DNA from: CBFDBF01 sp050287965
Lineage (GTDB): Bacteria; Pseudomonadota; Gammaproteobacteria; Chromatiales; Chromatiaceae
NCBI GenBank assembly: GCA_050287965.1
Contig: JBNKCX010000004.1
Span: 1-34,346 of the forward strand
Direction: 5' to 3'
DNA: 34,346 bases
This document shows, piece by piece, positions 1-8,149 of the stretch. The notes beneath the pieces are model-generated. The model did not search any database, was not told the DNA's origin, and saw nothing but the letters and a program-made list of their open reading frames with translations. Position 1 is the first letter of the stretch. The number at the start of each line of letters is the position of its first letter. The position numbers and the translations under genes were made by a program.

Positions 1-187
1 TCCAGCGCGGGCGAGGGACCGCCCGTGGCTGGAGCCCCCGGGACGGTGAGGAACGCAGGGTACCCCGCAGGGGCAAGTCGTGGAGTGCCCTTTTCTTTCG
101 CCTATTTCTTTTGGGCAAGCAAAAGAAATAGGCTCGCAGCCTTTAGAGATAAAGCAAATAAAAGCGCAGGAGCCTAGAGGCTGCGAA
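1..187. repeat. Hairpin-rich intergenic repeat element (3' part)
   Basis: This stretch is a chain of inverted repeats with no convincing coding content. A 6-bp stem pairs 8-13 with 20-25. A perfect 14-bp inverted repeat pairs 100-113 with 120-133 around a 6-base loop. A third stem of 13 bp with one G-U pair joins 134-146 to 174-186. From memory, hairpins with this kind of T/C-rich arm and GGCAAG loop recur between genes in many beta- and gammaproteobacteria, so a dispersed repeat or transcribed structured element is likely. It probably extends beyond the left edge. Positions 188-361 hold only the leader of the next gene; no clear promoter was found. Confidence 0.6.
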
Positions 188-361
188 ATTAGTTACCGGA
201 CTAGAAAATCCACTGCAGACGGGTCATGAAACTGGTTGTTGGGTTCGAAATAATCCCCGGTTAAATATACAACTCCCGACCACCTGATTCCCAATCAAGC
301 TATCCTTCCTGTATATAAGCCGGAATATCCAAACGCTGCTGAACTGGATCTGGGAGGGAGG

Positions 362-1024
362 ATGACGGATCAGAAGCAAATGATGCGGGATATTGAGATG
401 GAGGTGGAATATACCCGCAGCTTCATCGGCAAGAATGCACTCGACAAACGCGTTATGGAGGTGATGCGCGAGGTTCCGAGGCACGCATTCGTTTTGCCCG
501 AGACGAGTGAATCCGCTTACGAAAACGGTCCCCTGCCGATCGGTCACGGGCAGACCATATCCCAACCCTATATTGTGGCGCTGATGACGGATTTACTGGG
601 GCCGCAACCGGATCATATCATCCTGGAAGTGGGGACCGGGTCCGGCTATCAGGCGGCCATTCTTTCCCGCCTGGTGCGACGTGTTTACACCACGGAGATA
701 ATCGAACCGCTCCTGGAGCGGGCGAAGAAGATATTACGCAAACAGGGCTGTAACAACGTGGTGTGCAGGGTGGGGGACGGCTACTACGGCTGGCCGGAAC
801 ACGCGCCCTATGACGGCATTATCGTAACTGCGGCGGCGCCGGGTATCCCGCAGCCGCTGGTTGATCAGCTCAAGCCGGGGGGCAGGCTGGTGATCCCCGT
901 AGGTCCTCCTTTTTATCACCAGGATCTGAAGGTGGTGGAGAAAGATGAGGACGATGAAATCAATGTCCGCGACGTGCTGGCGGTGGCCTTTGTGCCCCTG
1001 ACCGGAGACTGTTGCCGGAAATAA
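362..1024 (+). CDS. pcm: Protein-L-isoaspartate O-methyltransferase
   Basis: This cytoplasmic SAM-dependent methyltransferase methylates L-isoaspartyl residues in aged proteins and so starts their repair. The 220-aa length is normal for the family. The substrate-side motif HGQTISQPY lies at residues 62-70, and SAM-binding motif I (EVGTGSGYQ) at 89-97, followed by the expected acidic strand end (TTEI) near 110-113. The start at 362 is supported by a GGGAGG site 4 bases upstream; a second Met at residue 7 is possible. In many gammaproteobacteria pcm sits between surE and nlpD/rpoS. Here it stands alone, convergent with the FHA gene and only 14 bases from its stop codon. Confidence 0.93.
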   Translation: MTDQKQMMRDIEMEVEYTRSFIGKNALDKRVMEVMREVPRHAFVLPETSESAYENGPLPIGHGQTISQPYIVALMTDLLGPQPDHIILEVGTGSGYQAAILSRLVRRVYTTEIIEPLLERAKKILRKQGCNNVVCRVGDGYYGWPEHAPYDGIIVTAAAPGIPQPLVDQLKPGGRLVIPVGPPFYHQDLKVVEKDEDDEINVRDVLAVAFVPLTGDCCRK

Positions 1025-1038
1025 CTGAAGGTCGGCAA

Positions 1039-1995
1039 CTAGGGGATGGTCGGCCCAGCCTCGAATGTTTCCGCCTGTTGCATGAATTCCTCAATGGAAA
1101 TGACCGGATCAACATGCCAGTTGAGATGGCTAAGTTCATTGCTGAAACTGGGTTGAACGGAAAAATCCGGTCCCAGTAACGTTTCCGTAGTGAGATCTTT
1201 TAGCTCCAGTACGACGGGGATAACACACAGGATCAGGGTCATCGCCCATGCCTGGGAACGTGGGGCGTGGTTGGCTTTGTGAAAATAGACGTAGAGCGAC
1301 AGGGGTATAAAAAGCAGTATCCAGGCGAGATCCAGCAGCAGTTGCGGTGTGGAATCGCTGAACAGGTAGTTAAGTATCTCCGCCAGCGGGGGCAGCAGCA
1401 TGAGCGACAGAAAGATCAGGCAGGAAAGGGTCCAGGCGCTGGCGAGTTCCCAGCGGTGAATGGCGAGTCGGTTCAGGGCCGATATGACCCCCGACAGGAT
1501 CAGCAGAACCACCAGTGCTTCCAGCGTATCTTCCGCATACCAGTCCATTGTTTCTATGGTGAAAGTGTTGAGCAGTTTCTCCAGCAGCAGGAAACCAAGG
1601 GCGATCAGGGGCATCAGCACCGCCCAGAATCTGCTATGAAAAAAACAGAATTGTCCGCTTCTGCATCCGAGTAGACGGGTCTCCTCCACGGCATGATCGG
1701 ACGGTAACAGACCGGCATGCGCCCGGCCCATCTGCAGTCGTGCGGGGATAACAACTTCCGTCGCCTCCGATCCCATTTGTTTTCCATCAAGGCGGGAACC
1801 GTTCTCTTCGGAGAGATTCTGCAGTACCAGGGTTCCATCCGGTTTCTTATCGATACGCAGATGGTAAGGAGAAATGGTGGGATCCGAAAGGATAAGATCG
1901 TTGTCCAAGGCGCGACCGATGGTAAAGGGGAAGCGTTCCACCTTTACGTACTGATGCAGAAGCCGGTGCTGAATCTCTAAAATCAATGTCGCCAT
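1039..1995 (-). CDS. FHA-domain integral membrane protein
   Basis: The protein has 318 aa. An N-terminal forkhead-associated domain spans about residues 20-95, with the hallmark Gly27-Arg28, Ser42 and His45 (SPYH) and Asn65-Gly66. FHA domains bind phosphothreonine peptides. About five hydrophobic segments follow (roughly 122-143, 152-173, 182-205, 215-240, 248-268), so the FHA domain is probably a cytoplasmic head on a membrane anchor. The C-terminal ~45 residues are polar. The ATG overlaps the end of the upstream protease gene by 13 bases and has a GGAG site 8 bases before it, which suggests translational coupling. No Ser/Thr kinase or phosphatase gene is nearby, so the phosphopeptide partner is unknown. 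Confidence 0.8.
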   Translation of the reverse strand: MATLILEIQHRLLHQYVKVERFPFTIGRALDNDLILSDPTISPYHLRIDKKPDGTLVLQNLSEENGSRLDGKQMGSEATEVVIPARLQMGRAHAGLLPSDHAVEETRLLGCRSGQFCFFHSRFWAVLMPLIALGFLLLEKLLNTFTIETMDWYAEDTLEALVVLLILSGVISALNRLAIHRWELASAWTLSCLIFLSLMLLPPLAEILNYLFSDSTPQLLLDLAWILLFIPLSLYVYFHKANHAPRSQAWAMTLILCVIPVVLELKDLTTETLLGPDFSVQPSFSNELSHLNWHVDPVISIEEFMQQAETFEAGPTIP

Positions 1996-3257
1996 ACGAA
2001 CGACTCCAGGAAACGTCTAATCAGCATAAGCGCGCTGTCGTAATCGGTGCCGGTCAGATACATGTTAAATATCATCCCGCGGTCGGGTTCCCCGGTCATG
2101 GCCGATGTCAGCACCACGTCGCTCAGTTCGGGGTAACGCAGATAGTCCCGACGGCAGAGATTGACCTTCCATTGTTTTTCTCCTATCTGAAGGAAACGTG
2201 TTTCACATTTAAAATTGGTCAGGTCCTGTTTGCTTCCCGGGCTCGAGTAACGGCTGACAAACTGTTGTTGATAGAGGTTGTAGAAAGTAGTGGGCTTCAG
2301 CTTGTCGCTCTCCAGCCAGATGTATTCGTAATTGATTTGTCCCACGTCCAGACGGTCGTAGAGAAAGATCTCGTTCTGATTTCTGCAATGAGTGAATAAC
2401 CGGGTAAAGAGTTCATTCTGCTTGGGAGGCTTGCTGGCATCCCAGCAGCGAACTGTCTGGGAGATCGCGCCCGGTACCTGGAATCCGCCGATATTGGTCG
2501 TTGGCCAGTCCGCTTCCACCAGATGCTTGAGATAGGCCTTCTGGTTTTCCCGGATCTGTTGGCTGATATGGAGGTGCAGGTCGTCGACAGGTCGGAAACC
2601 CCGTGATTTGATGTCATCGAGCATTTGATCCAGATAGTGCGCGGGAATGATAAAGCTGATGTTATTGCCGGCAGTGGCCACATTTATTCCGATCACAAGT
2701 CCCGCGCCATCCATGGTCGGACCGCCGCTCATGCCGGGATTAAGGCTCCCGGAAAAGTGGATGCGGCCATCGTTGCTCTGTGGCAGGACGCCGTTATTGG
2801 TACCGTCGGTCAGCGACATGCCGAGATCGTGGGGATTACCCATGGCGTAAAGGCGGGCGCCTTTCTCCGGCACCGGTCCGGTTTTCAGGGGCTGGCCCAA
2901 CTCCCGATCCGCTTGCAGGATCGCCAGATCATGCGGAACGTCCACGTCCAGTACGGTCAAAGCGCCACTCTCTCCAGAGCTGGAGAGATACTCCAGGGTG
3001 TAGGTATCCGGTTTGGTTATAAAGCTGCTCACCACATGGAAGTTGCTCGCGACCAGATTTTTCCGGCCGACGACAAAGCCTGAACCAATACTCGATTTCT
3101 CGCCGGTGGATTTGTTGATGACCCGAACTTGGTAGAGGGCATCAACCTTCTGGTGAAACAGGGTTTCGGCATCCAATGGTGCGGCGTTCAGGGAAGGAGC
3201 CAGGAACAACAGCAGGATTGCGCTAATACCAAACCCGGTACGGAGGGTTTTGTTCAA
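1983..3257 (-). CDS. Exported trypsin-like (S1C/HtrA-type) serine protease
   Basis: A periplasmic serine protease of 424 aa. The catalytic triad is readable as His74 (SNFHVV), Asp110 (PHDLAIL) and Ser177 (PGMSGGP). No PDZ domain is evident; the C-terminal ~210 residues are a cysteine-containing region I do not recognise. The start is taken as TTG at 3257, not the longer ATG at 3374, because an AGAGG site lies 8 bases upstream and the TTG opens directly onto a signal peptide (MNKTLRTGFGISAILLLFL, cleavage after SLNA, residues 22-25). The longer form would bury that signal behind 39 polar residues. It is the first gene of a coupled pair with the FHA membrane protein, so the two may act on either side of the inner membrane. 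Confidence 0.85.
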   Translation of the reverse strand: MNKTLRTGFGISAILLLFLAPSLNAAPLDAETLFHQKVDALYQVRVINKSTGEKSSIGSGFVVGRKNLVASNFHVVSSFITKPDTYTLEYLSSSGESGALTVLDVDVPHDLAILQADRELGQPLKTGPVPEKGARLYAMGNPHDLGMSLTDGTNNGVLPQSNDGRIHFSGSLNPGMSGGPTMDGAGLVIGINVATAGNNISFIIPAHYLDQMLDDIKSRGFRPVDDLHLHISQQIRENQKAYLKHLVEADWPTTNIGGFQVPGAISQTVRCWDASKPPKQNELFTRLFTHCRNQNEIFLYDRLDVGQINYEYIWLESDKLKPTTFYNLYQQQFVSRYSSPGSKQDLTNFKCETRFLQIGEKQWKVNLCRRDYLRYPELSDVVLTSAMTGEPDRGMIFNMYLTGTDYDSALMLIRRFLESFVWRH

Positions 3258-3404
3258 TGAAAGTACCTCTGGAAACAGCTCGTTACTCCGGTAAACCATA
3301 GCACTAATCAGTCGTGAGGACACGCTCGGCTTCATTCGTAATACGGGGTGTATGGAACGGAAATGGAAATCCATCGTTTACCGCTGCTGAGGCTGAATAT
3401 AGTT

Positions 3405-4316
3405 TCAAATATCACCTCCGGCCGTTGTCGGGTGTTCCGAATCTTCCCCCGGTTCCCGACGGGCCGAAGTACAGCTTTGAATGAAGCGGTCCAGGCCTCG
3501 AATATAGTCCTTGCCGGCAACGGAATAACCGTTGTTGTGTCCGCCGCGTAGCTGCAAAAACTGTTTAGGTTCCCGCGCCGCGGCGAACAGTTCCCGGCCG
3601 TGCTCGTAAGGTATGAGCTCATCGTCACGGCTATGCGCAATGAGTACCGGCATGGTAATCGCGTGCAGATTCCTTCGGTTGTCATAATGGAAGCGGGAGA
3701 GCAGGCGCATCGGTAGGAAAGGATAGCGGGTCGCCGCGATATCCGGAACGGATAAGAATGCCGATTCCAGGATGAGTCCCTGGGCCTCGTGGTTGCGCGC
3801 GAGATGACTGGCTACCGCCGCGCCCAGGGAACGTCCGAAAATCAGAATCCTACGGGGTGGAATCTTCTTCTCCTCCGTAAGGTAGCGCCAGGCGCTCTCC
3901 GCATCGAGGTAGGTGCCCTTTTCCGAGGGTTCCCCCTCGCTTTGACCATACCCCCGATAATCGATAATGAGGATCTCAAGCCCCAGATCGTGGAACACCT
4001 GCAGGGAGTCGATGCGGTGGGAGATGTTGCCGGCGTTGCCGTGAAAGAAGAGCAGGGTGGCGCGCGGATTTGCAACCGGGAGAAACCAGCCGTGCAGGCT
4101 CACGCCGTCCGTAGTGACCAGTTTCACCTCTTCATAAGCCAGGCCGTGCCGGTCAGGTGTCGAACCCAGGTCGCGGGACGGCAGTTGCGGGAAATAAAGC
4201 ATGTTGGACTGGGTGAAATAGACAAATACAACCAATGCGATATAGATGACGATGACCGTCAGCAGCAGCATCCAGAGGTTGCTCATCAGTTTGCGTTTGC
4301 CTGGAATTGGATTCAT
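3405..4316 (-). CDS. Membrane-anchored alpha/beta hydrolase (BEM46/YfhR-like)
   Basis: This 303-aa serine hydrolase has an N-terminal membrane anchor (about residues 13-34) and the rest on one side of the inner membrane. The oxyanion-loop motif FHGNAGN lies at 91-97 and the nucleophile elbow GRSLG puts Ser at 163. The acid is probably Asp231 or Asp232 (HSRDDELIP) and the base His260 (RGGHNNG). These features match the BEM46/ABHD13/YfhR group, whose physiological substrates are mostly unknown. The start is uncertain because no strong Shine-Dalgarno site precedes 4316; Met11 at 4286 would still keep the anchor. It ends 147 bases before the protease start and may be co-transcribed with it. Confidence 0.85.
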   Translation of the reverse strand: MNPIPGKRKLMSNLWMLLLTVIVIYIALVVFVYFTQSNMLYFPQLPSRDLGSTPDRHGLAYEEVKLVTTDGVSLHGWFLPVANPRATLLFFHGNAGNISHRIDSLQVFHDLGLEILIIDYRGYGQSEGEPSEKGTYLDAESAWRYLTEEKKIPPRRILIFGRSLGAAVASHLARNHEAQGLILESAFLSVPDIAATRYPFLPMRLLSRFHYDNRRNLHAITMPVLIAHSRDDELIPYEHGRELFAAAREPKQFLQLRGGHNNGYSVAGKDYIRGLDRFIQSCTSARREPGEDSEHPTTAGGDI

Positions 4317-4457
4317 TCTTAAACAGCCTATGATTAAGCATTATAGGGGGTAAGCTTGCGGGGCGTGGTATTTCGACAGCCGGCGGCATTTGAATACGGT
4401 TTTGGCCGCGCCCCTCGGAGCTTGTATTATCCGTGGGAGTCATACGAGGGCTACATA

Positions 4458-4898
4458 ATGTCTAAAAAAGACGACGCGGTTAATAAATTTTGCGACGGTC
4501 TCTCCTGTTCCCAGGCGGTACTCTCCACCTATGGCGCCGAGCACGGACTGGATACGGAACTGGCGCTCAAGATCGCCACCGGGTTCGGCGGCGGTCTGGC
4601 ACGGCAGGGTGGGACCTGCGGGGCCGTGACCGGCGCGGTCATGGTTATCGGCCTGGATCGGGGGAGCCTCTCGCCCGAGGACAGGGAGGCAAAGGAAGAT
4701 ACCTACAGGGCGGTCAGGGAGTTCATGCGGCGGTTTGAGGAGGAATGTGGTTCCACCATCTGCAGGGAGCTTCTCGGTTGCGATATAAGCCAGCCCAGCG
4801 GATATGAGCGGGCACGGGAGCAGAACCTGTTCCAGACCCACTGCCCCGGGTACGTGGGGAGCGCCATGGAGATCCTGGAGGAGGTGATCGGGAAATAA
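4458..4898 (+). CDS. C_GCAxxG_C_C family protein
   Basis: A small protein of 146 aa with the signature cysteine pattern of the C_GCAxxG_C_C family (putative redox-active or metal-binding proteins, sometimes with an export signal, function unproven). Visible elements are the N-terminal CDGLSCSQAV, a glycine stretch FGGG, the core GGTCGAVTGA, a CGSTICRELLGCD cluster and a late HCPGYV, giving seven cysteines in all. The start is placed at 4458 rather than the longer ATG at 4356. A GAGGG site sits 7 bases upstream, and the extra 34 residues do not look like protein. It is monocistronic and divergent from the hydrolase gene. Confidence 0.8.
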   Translation: MSKKDDAVNKFCDGLSCSQAVLSTYGAEHGLDTELALKIATGFGGGLARQGGTCGAVTGAVMVIGLDRGSLSPEDREAKEDTYRAVREFMRRFEEECGSTICRELLGCDISQPSGYERAREQNLFQTHCPGYVGSAMEILEEVIGK

Positions 4899-5056
4899 CC
4901 CTGGAACAACCGGCATTTATGTGATGTAATTCCGCGCTCTACCGGAGCATTTTGCCAACCGTTTCACTGCGAAACGGCCTGTGTTTTGTCATCCTTTTTA
5001 TACAAGCTGCCTGCCATTTCCGGCCGAAGGTGGTTAGTTGTCGTGGAGGGCGGGAC

Positions 5057-5509
5057 GTGAACATAGCTATCCTGATACCCAGCGGAATTTCCATGCGCCG
5101 GGAAATCAAGATTCTTACCGAGCAGGGCCACACCTGCCGCTACTATTCCTTTATCTCCACTTTTATCGCCGGTTCCAAAAGAGAGCGATTCGACCTTGCC
5201 CTGGTGAGCTGGTGTCTGAATGGCCCGCGCATGGCTGAAGTCGTGCGTGAACTGCGTCGGATCCGTGGGGAGGATCTGCCGGTTATCCTGCTGGATCCGC
5301 CTTCCAACACCGCGGATGACGAGTTTCTTGCAGAGCTCGGTGTGGATGCCTGCTACCGGAAGAAGAGGGATCCCAAGGCACTGATCCGCTGCATTGAGCG
5401 GGTAATGAGTCAGGCCGACTTGTCCACGCGGCGGATGGAAGAAGCGGAAAAGGCAGAAGAAGCGGAAGAGGCGGAAGAAGTACCGATACTGCTTACCCTG
5501 GTCTCCTGA
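5057..5509 (+). CDS. Receiver-like protein lacking the usual phosphoacceptor Asp
   Basis: The 150-aa product looks like a stand-alone response-regulator receiver domain (about residues 1-118) without an output domain. Strand/helix order matches CheY-like folds: MNIAILIPSG, then FDLALVSWCL where the phosphoacceptor Asp would be expected, then LPVILLDPP, then GVDACYRKKRDP near the conserved Lys. Ser replaces the usual Asp in the FDLALVSW strand, and the N-terminal acidic pair is also missing, so classical phosphorylation is unlikely. The tail is a Glu/Ala-rich repeat. The GTG start at 5057 has GGAGGG 6 bases upstream; the longer ATG at 4952 has no such site. Assignment to the receiver superfamily rests on pattern only. 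Confidence 0.6.
   Translation: MNIAILIPSGISMRREIKILTEQGHTCRYYSFISTFIAGSKRERFDLALVSWCLNGPRMAEVVRELRRIRGEDLPVILLDPPSNTADDEFLAELGVDACYRKKRDPKALIRCIERVMSQADLSTRRMEEAEKAEEAEEAEEVPILLTLVS
5438..5482 (+). repeat. 18-bp in-frame tandem repeat (Glu/Ala tail)
   Basis: Two 18-base units (5438-5455 and 5456-5473) differ at two positions and are followed by a 9-base partial third copy (5474-5482). They encode EEAEKA, EEAEEA and EEV near the C-terminus of the receiver-like protein. Such repeats can change length by slippage. Confidence 0.8.
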
Positions 5510-5531
5510 ACCACACTGCGGGTTTATCCCT

Positions 5532-6665
5532 TCAGGCCGTCGTAATCACAATCCTGCTTATTTCGCTGGGCGCGAGTACGCGCAGCGGCGGTCCCCAGTA
5601 GCCTACGCCGCGGCTTACAAATATCTGTTTCCCAGGTGAGAATTCATGTAACCCGGTCAGATACGGCTGGGCCAGCATCACCAGGAATCCGAACGGGAAT
5701 ATCTGTCCGCCATGGGTATGACCGCACAGTATCAGGTCGCATCGCTTCCCCTCCACCAATGGGATGGATCCGGGTTGATGAGAGAGAACGATAACCGGTT
5801 TTGTCTGATCCACCGCTCGATAGGCAGCGTCAACATCAGGCGGCCGTACCCCGAAGCGTTCTCCGGTGAGATCGCTCAGCCCCACCAGATTAAAATAATC
5901 GGTATCGTTTCCGATACGGACGGCTCTGTTATCCAGGGGATGGAGTCCGAGGGATTCCACGGCCTCAAGGATCGGTTCGACACCCTGGTAATATTCATGA
6001 TTCCCGGTAACGAAGTAGGTCGGCGCCTGCAGTTTTTTCAGAGGCTGCAGATCGTCGTTGATTTTCTCAGGGGGGAGATCGAAGAGATCACCGGTTATGA
6101 CCACCATATCGGGATTCATGGTGTTCGTCCGGGCAACGATCTTCTCCATAAACTCGCGTTTAATGGTGCGTCCGACATGGATATCCGTCAGATGCACGAT
6201 GGTAAATCCGTTGAAAGGGAAGTCCCGGATACGAACAATCACATCCTTGACCTCGGGAAATCTTGTACCTTCATATAGACCACGCCCTAAATAGGACGCC
6301 GCCGAAATCAGAACGGCGCTGTCGAATACCACCTTTATGACCCGCCGCCGTTCCTGATCGAACGGTACCTGCCGTGAGATAGACACGGTAAGGTCATATA
6401 TCGCGGCAACAACGAACAACATGAAGGTGGAGCCGATGAAGGCGCTGAGCGTTAGATAAAGGATGATCGATTCCGGCATCAGACCGAAAATACGATCCAC
6501 GGCAAACAGGGCTTCGCCCGTCATGATGATGATCATCAGCAATGCGCCGGGCTTGTGGAGGCGTGGGGAGAGCTGGCGGAAAAAACGCCTGTAGACATAG
6601 AGGTTGGCCAGTCCAAGCACAAGGGTGAGTATGCTGACAAAAAGGAACACGGAGTATATGCGCAT
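5532..6665 (-). CDS. Membrane-bound calcineurin-like metallophosphoesterase (YaeI-like)
   Basis: The protein has 377 aa. Four hydrophobic segments (about 4-24, 40-58, 66-90, 113-128) are followed by a phosphoesterase domain from about residue 150. All metal and catalytic motifs are present: LTDIHVG (Asp161, His163), TGDLFD (Asp193), GNHEYY (Asn222, His223), SHQPG (His296) and CGHTHGGQ (His316, His318). The family binds a dinuclear metal centre; YaeI-like members are often annotated as phosphodiesterases acting on lipid-linked substrates such as UDP-diacylglucosamine, but the substrate here is not shown. It converges with the receiver-like gene, with only 22 bases between stop codons. The start lacks a strong ribosome site. 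Confidence 0.88.
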   Translation of the reverse strand: MRIYSVFLFVSILTLVLGLANLYVYRRFFRQLSPRLHKPGALLMIIIMTGEALFAVDRIFGLMPESIILYLTLSAFIGSTFMLFVVAAIYDLTVSISRQVPFDQERRRVIKVVFDSAVLISAASYLGRGLYEGTRFPEVKDVIVRIRDFPFNGFTIVHLTDIHVGRTIKREFMEKIVARTNTMNPDMVVITGDLFDLPPEKINDDLQPLKKLQAPTYFVTGNHEYYQGVEPILEAVESLGLHPLDNRAVRIGNDTDYFNLVGLSDLTGERFGVRPPDVDAAYRAVDQTKPVIVLSHQPGSIPLVEGKRCDLILCGHTHGGQIFPFGFLVMLAQPYLTGLHEFSPGKQIFVSRGVGYWGPPLRVLAPSEISRIVITTA

Positions 6666-6924
6666 GATCTGGCGGGGCCGAATACCGGGTTTAAGGGATA
6701 GGTGAAGCGTAAATCTACTGATGTGGTTTTTCTACCGTGCAATACCGCAAATCTTCATCTTCCAACTTCTAACTTATTGCCTGTGAAACAATACTGGGGA
6801 GCCGGCTCATCGGCATATTTGGCATAACCGGCGTAAGGCAGCGGACAGGGGTACCGGGGATTCAAGTTGTTTACATGACAGACCCATAAATACATCTCCT
6901 CGTGAATTCTGTAAGACATAACTT

Positions 6925-6950
6925 GGTCGATGTTATTCCCGACCTTTTTT
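6925..6950 (+). terminator. Possible intrinsic terminator inside the intergenic region
   Basis: A 5-bp stem (GGTCG at 6925-6929 with CGACC at 6940-6944) and a 10-base loop are followed at once by six T residues (6945-6950). No plus-strand gene ends upstream, so if real it would end a short leader or small RNA. The stem is short and the call is weak. Confidence 0.3.
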
Positions 6951-6981
6951 GTAGATTACTAATAAATATTAGAATAAATCT

Positions 6982-7007
6982 GGAAAGGGGTAATCAATGC
7001 CCTTTCC
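6982..7007. other. 8-bp perfect hairpin
   Basis: GGAAAGGG at 6982-6989 pairs exactly with CCCTTTCC at 7000-7007 across a 10-base loop. No T-run follows. It could be part of a structured RNA or a protein-binding site; neither can be shown from sequence. Confidence 0.5.
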
Positions 7008-7139
7008 GAACCTGAATAATTAGTTTAAATAAATCACCTAATATATTGTTATTTTTGATAAATAATACGCCGATGAATATCGGTAAATACAAGGGATGAG
7101 CGGCGTTATAACACGGCTGGCAAGCGCATCCGCATAGCC

Positions 7140-7164
7140 CGTTTCGTGCGGACGGTGCGAAACG
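7140..7164. other. 7-bp hairpin
   Basis: CGTTTCG at 7140-7146 pairs with CGAAACG at 7158-7164 and the stem can be extended inward with G-U and C-G pairs. It is the third inverted repeat in this intergenic region. Confidence 0.4.
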
Positions 7165-7229
7165 ATCGGCCGCAAAGGGACGGTTGTGTTTGGGATGTTT
7201 CTTTACGTGAACAAGGTCGTGGGGACAAA

Positions 7230-7235
7230 TATAAT
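7230..7235 (+). promoter_or_regulatory. Candidate -10 box for the small-gene cluster
   Basis: A perfect TATAAT lies 85 bases before the 7321 start codon. No good -35 hexamer sits at the expected distance, so this is only a candidate. Confidence 0.25.
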
Positions 7236-7320
7236 AAACACAAAATAACTATACTTTCAGAAATATTACGCCTGATGCTTAACCTTTCCTGTTATTTTTT
7301 TCATTACCGGGGCTTTTAAT

Positions 7321-7635
7321 ATGCAAGATAATGAATTTTACGCACCGCCGAACAGTAGTCTGGAGCGCGGTCCATCGACCGAATCGAAGAAGTACGGCGT
7401 ATGGCAGCGGTTTTACATCACCTTTCTCTGGGGTGTGCCGATCTATATGATTTTTGTAATGCTGGGAACACCGGCGGAATCCTGGGGTTACGGAGCCGTC
7501 GGGTCTGTGGTTTTTTCAATAGGATCGGGAATCATCGCCATGTTCATACCTGTACATTATAAGTCTGTTTTCGCCACGGCTGGCATTTTGCTCGGTATTA
7601 TTACCGCGGGTGTGATCGGGACATATTTCGGATAA
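7321..7635 (+). CDS. Small three-helix membrane protein of unknown function
   Basis: This 104-aa protein has a polar N-terminus of about 25 residues rich in Pro, Ser and Glu, then three hydrophobic segments (about 31-47, 54-74, 82-103). The last ends at the C-terminus (GVIGTYFG). No family motif is recognised. A GGGG stretch about 8 bases before the ATG can serve as ribosome site. The gene lies in an AT-richer islet and is followed after 63 bases by yjdM. A membrane location is well supported; the function is not. Confidence 0.65.
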   Translation: MQDNEFYAPPNSSLERGPSTESKKYGVWQRFYITFLWGVPIYMIFVMLGTPAESWGYGAVGSVVFSIGSGIIAMFIPVHYKSVFATAGILLGIITAGVIGTYFG

Positions 7636-7698
7636 TAATCAGGCCAAGGTGACAACGAGGCCCAATTTTGGAAATGAAGTGATTATAGAGAGAATATA

Positions 7699-8037
7699 AT
7701 GAGTGAATTACCGAACTGTCCGAAATGCAATTCAAGTTATACCTATGAAGACGGCGATATGCTGGTCTGTCCCGAATGTGGACATGAATGGTCGGCAGCC
7801 GATGCGGTTTCGGGAGAGAATGAAATATCGGTTAAAGATGCCAACGGAAATCCGCTGGAAGATGGAGATACGGTAACCGTTATTAAGGATCTGAAGGTAA
7901 AGGGATCTTCGCAGGTGGTGAAGGTTGGAACCAAGGTAAAAAACATACGATTGGTAGAAGGTGATCATAATATCGATTGCAAAATCGATGGTATCGGTGC
8001 CATGAAACTAAAATCGGAGTTTGTTAAGAAAGCATAA
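7699..8037 (+). CDS. yjdM: Zinc-ribbon protein YjdM (PhnA family)
   Basis: A 112-aa cytoplasmic protein with an N-terminal zinc ribbon (Cys7-x2-Cys10 and Cys24-x2-Cys27, with CPECGHEW) and a C-terminal SH3-like PhnA domain (DANGNPLEDGDTVTVIKDLK and onward). The length matches the family. It was named for linkage to phosphonate genes in E. coli but is not the phosphonoacetate hydrolase that shares the name phnA, and its true role is unclear. No phosphonate genes are present here. Upstream purine-rich AGAGAG lies a few bases before the ATG. Confidence 0.9.
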   Translation: MSELPNCPKCNSSYTYEDGDMLVCPECGHEWSAADAVSGENEISVKDANGNPLEDGDTVTVIKDLKVKGSSQVVKVGTKVKNIRLVEGDHNIDCKIDGIGAMKLKSEFVKKA

Positions 8038-8149
8038 CTGAAAGCATAGTGAAAATGGTGGGAAGTGTAATCCGGAGTCTCCATTTCTCATCAATAGCGG
8101 GCCGGATCGAACCTGTTCAGGAATGCAGGACATAAAGGGGGGTATGTAG

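Larger units (their letters stand above)
6666..7320. other. 655-base intergenic region, AT-rich on its right side
   Basis: No convincing gene is visible. The left third has ordinary base composition; from about 6890 the sequence becomes AT-rich and contains at least three separate inverted repeats (listed separately). It lies between divergent genes, so it should hold both promoters. A noncoding RNA is possible but unproven. Confidence 0.6.
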
